DNA of 5,148 bases from JBBIRT01 sp037441725 (GTDB lineage: Bacteria; Desulfobacterota; BSN033; UBA1163): NCBI GenBank assembly GCA_037441725.1, contig JBBIRT010000186.1, forward strand, positions 1-5,148, given 5' to 3'. Shown here one piece after another: positions 1-5,148 of this stretch; within the stretch, counting starts at the first letter, position 1, and each line of letters opens with the position of its first letter. Below the pieces are notes generated by a model that ran no database searches, was not told the DNA's origin, and was given only the letters and a program-made list of their open reading frames with translations. A program made the translations under genes and the position numbers.

Positions 1-1577
1 GCTCCATCCTCAACGGCCCTCATAATTCCATGGATACAATTCTCTTCAGGTCTTTTCTGGATCTGATCCTCAATCCTCTCCAAGGCCCGTAAGACCGATT
101 CCTGATTCCGATTCTTCTTATAATCAATGATCTCTTGAATTCTCTCTCTCTGCCACTGATCACTATGCCTAAAAATATTGATCTTGGTTGTATCCCTTTC
201 ATCTCGGAAGAGATTAACCCCGATGACAGGTTGTTCCCCGGAAATGAATTTTTCACCCACTTGGTACCGCATCTTGGTAATCTGATCCTCCACCCAGCGA
301 TCCAAGAAGCACTGGAGAAACCCGCCCCGCTCTTCAATGACTTTGAGAAGCTCCCAAATCTGCTCTTCCAGTTCATCGGTGAGACGTTCCAGTAAATAAG
401 ATCCTCCTAAAGGATCTACAGATTTCACCACCCCTGTCTCATAGGCAATGATCTGTTGGGTCCGAATAGATAATTTATGGCTTTCCTCCGTGGGAAGGGA
501 ATAGGCTTCATCATAACTTGTCGTATGGATCGATTGGACCCCCCCTAAGACTGCAGCCAATGTCTGAATACCTGCCCTGACAATATTGTTCAGTGGTTCT
601 TGAGCGGTAAGAGGTAAGGCAGAAGTCTGGCAGGCGGTCCTAAACCACATACTCCTCTCATTTTTGGCCCTAAACTTCTCTTTCATCAACCGAGCCCAAA
701 TCCGCCTCATGGCACGCAGCTTTGCAATCTCTTCAAAAAAATCGATGTGGACAGCACTGAAAAATCCAATTCGAGGAGCAAAGGTATCTATATCAAGCCC
801 CCTTTCCAAAAGCCCTCGTATATAATCCTGGGCAATGGATAGGGCAAATGCCGCTTCCTGGATCGCATTTACCCCTGTTTCCCGAATATTGTAGGCATTG
901 ATATTCACAATATTCCACTTTGGCACACGTTGGATCATGTATTCCATAACATCTAATGCTATCTTCACAGCAAATTTTACAGGAAAGAATGTGGTAATGG
1001 CCTGATAGGTAGGACCAACAAACTGAGTCAGGGGACAATTCATGATGGTGCCGATCAAGTTCTGCCAAGCAATACCTCTCTGCTTTGCCATAAGAAGGTA
1101 TTGAGCCATAATGACGGCTGATGTAGGAGCTTCAACAATCATTGTGTTACTCACTTGATCCAGGGGGATATCCTGATACAAATCCACCATATCTTTCAAG
1201 ATGACAATGGATGTCCCTTGAAGTCCAATGTCCCCATGGGCCAGAGGATTATCTGGATCAAGGGCTAAATGGGTGGGGAGATCAGGATCCATATTGATTC
1301 CGGTCTGTCCTATGGATAAGAGATATTTAATTCTTTCATTGCTTTCCTTTGCAGAACGGTAACCACTCTGCTGACGGCGTGTCCAGAGTCTGCTCCGATA
1401 CATGGTTCTATGGATCCCACGAGTAAAGGGGTATTGACCTGGAAGCTCTTTCCTCTCCTTAACATCTTCTGAGGTATAGACCTCTTGATATTCCAACCCG
1501 GAGAGGGTCTTGAAATTCGGTACCCGTTCTCCTTCTAAATAACTGCTCTTAATCTCCATGGTCTTTCTTTCCTTCAT
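1..1577 (-). CDS. B12-dependent acyl-CoA mutase, large catalytic subunit (MCM superfamily), 3' end cut by window
   Basis: Large subunit of an adenosylcobalamin-dependent acyl-CoA mutase, which performs a radical 1,2-shift of the carbon skeleton of a CoA ester in the cytoplasm. My own translation is one uninterrupted frame of 525 codons running off the left edge. Family catalytic subunits have about 550 residues, so only the C-terminus is missing. Framework motifs of the MCM TIM barrel are clear: MYRSRLWT near 59-66, SAKESN near 75-80, PKWN at 219-222, FAPR near 266, the RTACQTSALPLTAQ stretch near 313-326, QSIHTTSYDEA near 348-358 and DPLGGSY near 388-394. Key MCM residues (P. shermanii numbering) differ: Tyr89 is Gln70, Gln197 is Met179, Arg207 has no equivalent and His244 is Asn230. 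Ala116 is Asp97, matching Asp117 of 2-hydroxyisobutyryl-CoA mutase. Substrate unknown; automatic labelling as methylmalonyl-CoA mutase would be doubtful. It follows the B12-binding subunit by 48 nt. The start is ambiguous: an in-frame ATG at 1559 is equally credible. Confidence is high for the superfamily, low for the reaction. Confidence 0.93.
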   Translation of the reverse strand, partial: MKERKTMEIKSSYLEGERVPNFKTLSGLEYQEVYTSEDVKERKELPGQYPFTRGIHRTMYRSRLWTRRQQSGYRSAKESNERIKYLLSIGQTGINMDPDLPTHLALDPDNPLAHGDIGLQGTSIVILKDMVDLYQDIPLDQVSNTMIVEAPTSAVIMAQYLLMAKQRGIAWQNLIGTIMNCPLTQFVGPTYQAITTFFPVKFAVKIALDVMEYMIQRVPKWNIVNINAYNIRETGVNAIQEAAFALSIAQDYIRGLLERGLDIDTFAPRIGFFSAVHIDFFEEIAKLRAMRRIWARLMKEKFRAKNERSMWFRTACQTSALPLTAQEPLNNIVRAGIQTLAAVLGGVQSIHTTSYDEAYSLPTEESHKLSIRTQQIIAYETGVVKSVDPLGGSYLLERLTDELEEQIWELLKVIEERGGFLQCFLDRWVEDQITKMRYQVGEKFISGEQPVIGVNLFRDERDTTKINIFRHSDQWQRERIQEIIDYKKNRNQESVLRALERIEDQIQKRPEENCIHGIMRAVEDG

Positions 1578-1594
1578 GGTTTAAGATTTCTCCC
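1570..1594 (-). promoter_or_regulatory. Two alternative ribosome binding sites of the mutase large subunit
   Basis: Two in-frame ATG codons lie 18 nt apart, at 1577 and 1559. GGGAG at 1590-1594 is 12 nt before the first, and AAGGA at 1570-1574 is 10 nt before the second. Both spacings are on the long side, so neither start is clearly favoured. A TAA lies in frame just upstream of the first ATG, so 1577 is the longest possible ATG start. I annotated the longer form; the six extra residues are MKERKT. Confidence 0.45.
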
Positions 1595-1625
1595 TCTCTG
1601 AACTTAAGGGGTGAATAGACAGGAG

Positions 1626-2021
1626 TTAAAAAAGGTGGTTGATTGTTTCAATCATAGTGTCTTTTAATGTACCAGGGGTAAAAACGCAAGCCACCCCAAG
1701 CTTTTTAAGTTCGTCCACATCTTCAGGAGGGATCACTCCACCTAAGATGAGTTTAACCTTATCCATAGGCTGTTCTTTCATCAATTCGATCAATCTTTTG
1801 GTGTAGAACAAATGCTCTCCTCCTAAGAAACTGCAGCCAATAGCATCCACCCCTTCCTGGATGGCCGTCTGAATAAGGCTTTCAGGGGTATTATAAAGTC
1901 CTGCATAGATGACTTCAAATCCAGCATCTAAAAGCCACTTCGCTACGATCACAATACCATTATCATGAGCATCGAGGCCCATCTTTCCTAAAAGGATTCT
2001 CTTTTTTCTATGGATTTCCAT
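1626..2021 (-). CDS. Cobalamin-binding small subunit of the acyl-CoA mutase
   Basis: Free-standing B12-binding domain (Rossmann-like, 131 aa) that carries adenosylcobalamin for the catalytic subunit encoded next to it. The base-off/His-on signature DxHxxG is intact as D17-A-H19-D20-N-G22, with H19 the expected lower axial cobalt ligand. The second motif reads S64-F-L-G-G-E-H70 in place of the usual SLAAGH. The third is G94-G95-V-I-P-P-E, matching the GGVIPP of methylmalonyl-CoA mutases. Length and stand-alone layout match IcmB and HcmB and the archaeal MCM small subunits. The start at 2021 is chosen because AAGGA lies 7 nt upstream and the protein then begins just before the first beta strand. 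An upstream GTG at 2060 would add 13 polar residues but has its purine run directly abutting the start. The stop is TAA. The large-subunit gene follows on the same strand, so the two are almost certainly co-transcribed and form one enzyme. Confidence 0.93.
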   Translation of the reverse strand: MEIHRKKRILLGKMGLDAHDNGIVIVAKWLLDAGFEVIYAGLYNTPESLIQTAIQEGVDAIGCSFLGGEHLFYTKRLIELMKEQPMDKVKLILGGVIPPEDVDELKKLGVACVFTPGTLKDTMIETINHLF

Positions 2022-2028
2022 TCTATCA

Positions 2029-2033
2029 TCCTT
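2029..2033 (-). promoter_or_regulatory. Ribosome binding site of the B12-binding subunit
   Basis: AAGGA with a 7-nt spacer to the ATG at 2021. This decides the start in favour of the 131-residue form over the GTG at 2060. The stop codon TAA (2032-2034) of an upstream interrupted reading frame overlaps this site. Confidence 0.65.
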
Positions 2034-2268
2034 ATCCCTTAACCCTTTTTTTAGAATCACTCCTCATTTCAATTGGAATCAAATCAAATCCTTTATCGCC
2101 ATCATGTATTGACATAAACGAATCACGTGGATCGAAGCCTTCCCCGATACCCTTTCATAGCCGCCTCTTACTCCTATCTCTATTCCCCATATATTTTGGT
2201 TTTTTTCTCCTATCCATAAGTCTATCATTAATCACGACAAAATATAAGAATGGATTGAAAGGAAACAT
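2032..2268 (-). other. Reading frame interrupted by one TGA (remnant or chance)
   Basis: From an ATG at 2268 the frame runs 37 codons to a TGA at 2155-2157, then stays open for another 40 codons in the same frame to a TAA at 2032-2034. The first part starts with a hydrophobic run (MFPFNPFLYFVVIN) and continues Lys/Arg-rich. The second part has protein-like composition with acidic and hydrophobic residues (GEGFDPRDSFMSIHDGDKGF). An 11-codon ORF overlaps the TGA as ATGA (2123-2158). No good ribosome binding site precedes 2268, and I recognise no family. The minus strand here is purine-rich, which by itself depletes some stops and produces Lys/Arg codons, so chance is the leading explanation. 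A degraded small gene is the alternative. Confidence 0.2.
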
Positions 2269-2350
2269 AAGGCGAGGTCGTCGATAAAGATTTTTTAAAA
2301 CTACATAACACCCCACATCTGACGTTGGATGATAACGATTGGAATTTGTG
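2034..2350. other. Intergenic gap between dctM and the mutase genes
   Basis: A gap of just over 300 nt separates the end of dctM from the B12-binding subunit. I see no convincing gene, tRNA, rho-independent terminator or sigma-70 promoter. Near the dctM end only a weak 6-bp pairing (one G-U) is possible, with no T-tract directly after it. No cobalamin riboswitch core is recognisable. The gap is larger than the others in the window, so the mutase pair may have its own promoter here. The only coding-like signal is the TGA-interrupted frame described separately. Confidence 0.5.
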
Positions 2351-3655
2351 TTACCACGTCATAAAACTGGGTAGAAACAGGGCAATTTTGGGGAAAACGA
2401 TCAAGATGATAGCACAGATTATCTCTGCTATCAGGAAGGGCCATATCCCTTTGAAAATAGTCTCCAAGGGGACATCTGCAGCCACTCCCTTAATGACATA
2501 GACATTTATCCCAACCGGTGGTGTGATGACTCCCATCTCTGCAACCAATACGACGATCACCCCAAACCATATGGGGTCAAAACCAAGTTTCAATATGACA
2601 GGGTAGAGGATGGGTACGGTGAGGGTGATCATGGCCAATGAATCCATAAAGCAGCCAGCAATTAAGTAACCAAATATAATGAAAGCCATAATAATATATG
2701 GAGAGACCCCTAACCCACCAACCCATTCTGAAAGCACAAAGGGGACTTGAGTGATTGCCATAAAGTGGCCGAAGATCGTAGCCCCAGTAACAATGAGAAA
2801 GACCATAGCTGTAATTTGAGTGGTCTCCTCAAGGGAGTTGATGAATCCACGCCAGGTAATCTGCCGTTTTAACAAAGCAATAATCAATGCTCCAGCAGCA
2901 CCAGCAGCCCCAGCCTCAGTTGGAGTAAACCAACCAACAAAAAGACCACCCATGACCAAAGCAAATAGAACGAGCATTTCGATGACACCTGAAAGAGAGG
3001 CCATCTTCTCTTTCCAGGTCGTACTCTCTCCAGGAGGACCGAGGTTTGGGTTCCTTTTGCAGAGAATGAACACCGTAATAGCGAGAAGAGTAGCAAGCAA
3101 TATCCCAGGTAGAATCCCAGCAGCAAACAGTTTACCAATGGACTCTCCGGTCATTACTCCATAGATAATAAAGATAGTACTGGGTGGAATAAGTATTGCG
3201 AGGCTACCTGCAGAAGCAACACATGCAGTAGCCAGGGAAGGGTCATAATTATACTTTTTCATCTCTGGTAATGTGACCTTACCCATGGCCGCTGCTCCTG
3301 CAACGGTTGACCCGCAACAAGCACCAAAAGCAGCACAGGCATAGCAGGTTGCAATCCCCAGACCCCCAGGCAATCGTCCGAGAAATTTATAGGTAGCTTG
3401 AAAAAGACGGCCACTTATTCCGGAATGGAAGGCAATGGTCCCCATAAATACGAACATGGGAACGACTGTTAAGGAATAGGATGAGAACATCCCCCAAAAA
3501 TCCTTACCCAGAACGCTAAGAGCGCCCTCGACGGTGGAAGTGTAAGCAAAACCGAGAAGTCCGATCAGAGCCATCGAATAGGCAATGGGCATCCGTAACA
3601 GGAATAGGAGTACAAGAAGTACAATGCCAATTATAGCAATATTACCTGGGCTCAT
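2351..3655 (-). CDS. dctM: TRAP transporter large permease subunit DctM
   Basis: Large membrane subunit of a tripartite ATP-independent periplasmic transporter. It forms the ion-coupled translocation path in the inner membrane for an organic acid delivered by DctP. The 434 residues match the usual 425-440, and the chain is hydrophobic throughout, with about 12 membrane segments. Family signatures seen: GSTVAGAAAMGKVTLPEM at 115-132, the IPPST hairpin-loop motif at 156-160, TPTEAGAAGA at 244-253 (its second-half counterpart), DPIWFGV at 360-366 and ITPPVGINVYVIKG at 377-390. A hydrophilic loop near 200-220 separates the two halves. Two adjacent cysteines (113-114) precede the first signature, a position that often holds small or polar residues. 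Its ATG overlaps the dctQ stop in an ATGA junction, which suggests translational coupling. The substrate cannot be read from this subunit. Confidence 0.97.
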   Translation of the reverse strand: MSPGNIAIIGIVLLVLLFLLRMPIAYSMALIGLLGFAYTSTVEGALSVLGKDFWGMFSSYSLTVVPMFVFMGTIAFHSGISGRLFQATYKFLGRLPGGLGIATCYACAAFGACCGSTVAGAAAMGKVTLPEMKKYNYDPSLATACVASAGSLAILIPPSTIFIIYGVMTGESIGKLFAAGILPGILLATLLAITVFILCKRNPNLGPPGESTTWKEKMASLSGVIEMLVLFALVMGGLFVGWFTPTEAGAAGAAGALIIALLKRQITWRGFINSLEETTQITAMVFLIVTGATIFGHFMAITQVPFVLSEWVGGLGVSPYIIMAFIIFGYLIAGCFMDSLAMITLTVPILYPVILKLGFDPIWFGVIVVLVAEMGVITPPVGINVYVIKGVAADVPLETIFKGIWPFLIAEIICAIILIVFPKIALFLPSFMTW

Positions 3656-4137
3656 CCCTTCACTGCCTTATTCACCGATTTAATGAGTTCAAACAAAATG
3701 ACCAAACAGAGTAAAGCACAACCAAAAGCAATACCATATATATAGGGATAAAAAGGAGCAAGTGCTGTCATGGATAATTCACCGGTTCGCCGCATATCGT
3801 TGCCATAAACTATACACTGCCAGGTGATCACACAGAAAAGGCCGAGGCTAAGAATTCCAATAAAGCTATCAATAATCCCTTGAACCCTTCTCGGAAAACG
3901 TGTTACCACCAACTCCACCTGAATATGACCCTTCTTCATAGCACAGTAAGCGATGGAGAAAGCCACAATGACAGCTCCGATAAAGCCAACATAGTCATAA
4001 GCCCCAAAGATTGGTTTCCAGAATTTACGTCCCAAGATATTTCCAAAGACGAGCAATAACATCGCCACAACGCCAATTTGAGCTATTCGATCACAAAATT
4101 TAGTAAATAGGTTAACAAAACGTTCAAAATAAATCAT
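3652..4137 (-). CDS. dctQ: TRAP transporter small permease subunit DctQ
   Basis: Small membrane subunit of the TRAP transporter, required with DctM for transport in the inner membrane. It has 161 residues, the normal size for the family, and about four membrane segments (roughly 20-38, 46-66, 90-110 and 130-152). The characteristic loop after segment two is present as KKGHIQVELVVTRFP (68-82), with the conserved Gly-His and Glu. A G-E-L-S-MTALAPF stretch before the last segment matches the family pattern. The start ATG has AAGGAG at 4150-4155 with a long 12-nt spacer, and a closer GAGG at 4142-4145 with a 4-nt spacer, so initiation may be only moderate. It lies 111 nt after dctP, with a strong hairpin in the gap, and overlaps dctM by 4 nt. 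Confidence 0.95.
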   Translation of the reverse strand: MIYFERFVNLFTKFCDRIAQIGVVAMLLLVFGNILGRKFWKPIFGAYDYVGFIGAVIVAFSIAYCAMKKGHIQVELVVTRFPRRVQGIIDSFIGILSLGLFCVITWQCIVYGNDMRRTGELSMTALAPFYPYIYGIAFGCALLCLVILFELIKSVNKAVKG

Positions 4138-4165
4138 TGAACCTCATTTCTCCTTAAAAAATTTA

Positions 4166-4213
4166 ATAGAGGGTGTCCTATTAGCTAAAACATCCTATTA
4201 GAACACCCTCTAT
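4166..4213 (-). terminator. Intercistronic hairpin with T-tracts on both sides
   Basis: The arms at 4166-4184 and 4195-4213 pair over 19 positions, with one G-U wobble and one A-A mismatch, around a 10-nt loop (4185-4194). In the direction of transcription the stem is followed by a run of six Ts (4161 down to 4156). On the plus strand it is also followed by six Ts (4217-4222), so it could terminate in either direction. It lies between dctP and dctQ. It probably acts as a partial terminator and/or as a 3' end stabiliser of the dctP message, giving more binding protein than permease. That role is inferred from position. Confidence 0.75.
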
Positions 4214-4248
4214 CGATTTTTTAATTTAAATTTCAGACCTGCCCTTTT

Positions 4249-5148
4249 TTAGGGTTTCCATGGTTCATACGTCAACTTATTATATTTTGCCATAATCTCG
4301 CCTGCGCTCTCCATTATCTCTTTTCCCGGAAACCCCTTTGCGTTCAGATCGGCAACATACTTGTCGCGTATTGGGCCGGTTAATTCCTTGACTCTTACCC
4401 ATTCAGAATCGGGAAGACGATTAAATTGATGTCCTCCAGGCTTTTTCTTAGAAAACTCCATGGCTGTGATCTGGAAATGTTGCCAGATTGCACCGGCTTC
4501 TTTCACTGCATCCTCGGCAACAGCTTCGAAAGCCGCCTGAAGGTCTTTGGGTAATGACTTCCATTTGTTCCAATTCATGGATACCCAGAAGAAGGAGGAA
4601 TAGAAGTGCGGGACAAAGGTGGAGTAATCAAAGATCTCAGCATGCTTCCATGCCTCGAGTGTCTCAAGAGGAGAAATAAGACTATCAATTATCCCCTTTT
4701 TCGCTGCGAGGTAAACTTCTCCCATCACCATGGAGGTGGGTTCAGCCCCGAGTAATCTAAATACCTCGGCATTATCAGCGGTCGTTCTTACTTTCAAACC
4801 CTTTATTTCTGCTATACTCTTGATCGGTTTTTTCGTATGGAGCCAAGCTGGCCCGGTGGCATAAAAGTACAATACCTTTGCATCATCAAACTCTTTGGGC
4901 CTCCACTTCTTATAAAATTCCCATCCAGCACGAGCAGCAGCATCAGAACTTTCTGGTGGGGCAGCACCAGGTTGATATAGGGTAATCATTACTGGAAATC
5001 TACCAGGGGTATAGATAAGTGAAGAAGTGCCAGAATCAGCAATACCCTTTACAACCCCATCGTAATACTGTTCACCTCCACCTAATAGAGTTGCAACAGG
5101 GTACCATTTTATATCCAGTTCATATTTACCTCCGGTTGCCTTTTCAAC
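4249..5148 (-). CDS. dctP: TRAP transporter periplasmic substrate-binding protein DctP, 5' end cut by window
   Basis: Extracytoplasmic solute receptor of a TRAP transporter, which captures an organic acid in the periplasm and hands it to DctQM. The frame is open to the right edge, giving 299 residues of the mature-type C-terminal part. Family members have about 330-360, so some 40-60 residues including the signal peptide lie outside the window. Family features seen: IAEIKGLKVRTT near fragment residues 112-123, where Arg121 is the conserved residue that normally salt-bridges the substrate carboxylate; then LLGAEPTSMVMGEVYLAAKKGIIDS, the next conserved block. A Trp-rich stretch (FFWVSMNWNKW) and the helical C-terminus follow. 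The conserved Arg supports a carboxylate ligand, but nothing identifies which one. The stop is TAA. It is followed by a hairpin and then dctQ and dctM. Confidence 0.95.
   Translation of the reverse strand, partial: VEKATGGKYELDIKWYPVATLLGGGEQYYDGVVKGIADSGTSSLIYTPGRFPVMITLYQPGAAPPESSDAAARAGWEFYKKWRPKEFDDAKVLYFYATGPAWLHTKKPIKSIAEIKGLKVRTTADNAEVFRLLGAEPTSMVMGEVYLAAKKGIIDSLISPLETLEAWKHAEIFDYSTFVPHFYSSFFWVSMNWNKWKSLPKDLQAAFEAVAEDAVKEAGAIWQHFQITAMEFSKKKPGGHQFNRLPDSEWVRVKELTGPIRDKYVADLNAKGFPGKEIMESAGEIMAKYNKLTYEPWKP

Noticed and set aside
1..1577. Several short, separate genes in the left 1.5 kb, on both strands (for example 135-395 plus, 20-376 minus and 793-1068 minus)
   Set aside because: They lie in other frames of one continuous 525-codon reading frame with clear acyl-CoA mutase homology, which simply lacks its stop because the window ends.
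1..1577. Straight annotation as methylmalonyl-CoA mutase (propionate/succinate pathway)
   Set aside because: The residues that select methylmalonyl-CoA (Tyr89, Arg207) and the active-site His244 are absent by hand alignment, so only the superfamily can be supported.
2155..2157. TGA as a selenocysteine codon
   Set aside because: Only a weak short stem with G-U pairs lies downstream, no family is recognised and no selenoprotein-like cysteine motif flanks the site.
2034..2350. Cobalamin riboswitch controlling the B12 enzyme
   Set aside because: The gap before a B12-dependent enzyme is a logical place, but I could not find the conserved B12-box core or its flanking helices on either strand.
2820..3164. 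Possible plus-strand gene, and a second minus-strand frame at 2884-3138
   Set aside because: Both overlap the strongly supported dctM coding sequence; their translations show no domain and reflect the composition of membrane-protein codons read out of frame.
4488..4679. Short plus-strand ORF inside dctP
   Set aside because: It is antisense to a conserved part of dctP, with no recognisable protein features and no ribosome binding site seen.

Overview
All genes in this window lie on the minus strand, so transcription runs from right to left. Base composition is moderate (roughly 43-46% GC by eye). The gene content points to an anaerobic or facultative bacterium of the Desulfobacterota (Deltaproteobacteria) type: a TRAP organic-acid transporter next to a two-gene coenzyme-B12 acyl-CoA mutase. 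This placement is inferred from protein style and gene content only. There is no rRNA or other marker gene.

Right half (about 2351-5148): a complete-looking TRAP transporter operon in the order dctP (periplasmic binding protein, 5' end cut by the window edge), dctQ (small membrane subunit) and dctM (large permease subunit). dctQ and dctM overlap by 4 nt in an ATGA junction. A strong 19-bp hairpin flanked by a T-tract on each side sits between dctP and dctQ. It probably sets the level of the binding protein relative to the permease.

Middle (about 2022-2350): a gap of about 330 nt with no convincing gene, promoter, riboswitch or terminator. It contains one reading frame that stays open for 78 codons except for a single in-frame TGA. 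That frame ends inside the ribosome binding site of the next gene.

Left half (1-2021): a short cobalamin-binding subunit (131 aa) followed by the large catalytic subunit of a methylmalonyl-CoA-mutase superfamily enzyme. The large subunit is cut by the left window edge after about 525 codons, probably a few tens of residues before its end. The split layout is that of isobutyryl-CoA and 2-hydroxyisobutyryl-CoA mutases and of archaeal methylmalonyl-CoA mutases.

The most interesting point is the active site of the large subunit. The fold and framework motifs are intact, but the residues that define methylmalonyl-CoA mutase are gone. The equivalent of Tyr89 is Gln, no arginine is found where Arg207 should be, Gln197 is Met, and the near-invariant active-site His244 is Asn. 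An Asp occupies the position that holds the substrate-hydroxyl contact Asp117 in 2-hydroxyisobutyryl-CoA mutase. The enzyme is therefore probably not a methylmalonyl-CoA mutase but an acyl-CoA (possibly hydroxyacyl-CoA) mutase of unassigned substrate. A plausible joint role is that the TRAP system imports an organic acid, which is activated to a CoA ester elsewhere and then rearranged by this mutase. The sequence does not prove that link.
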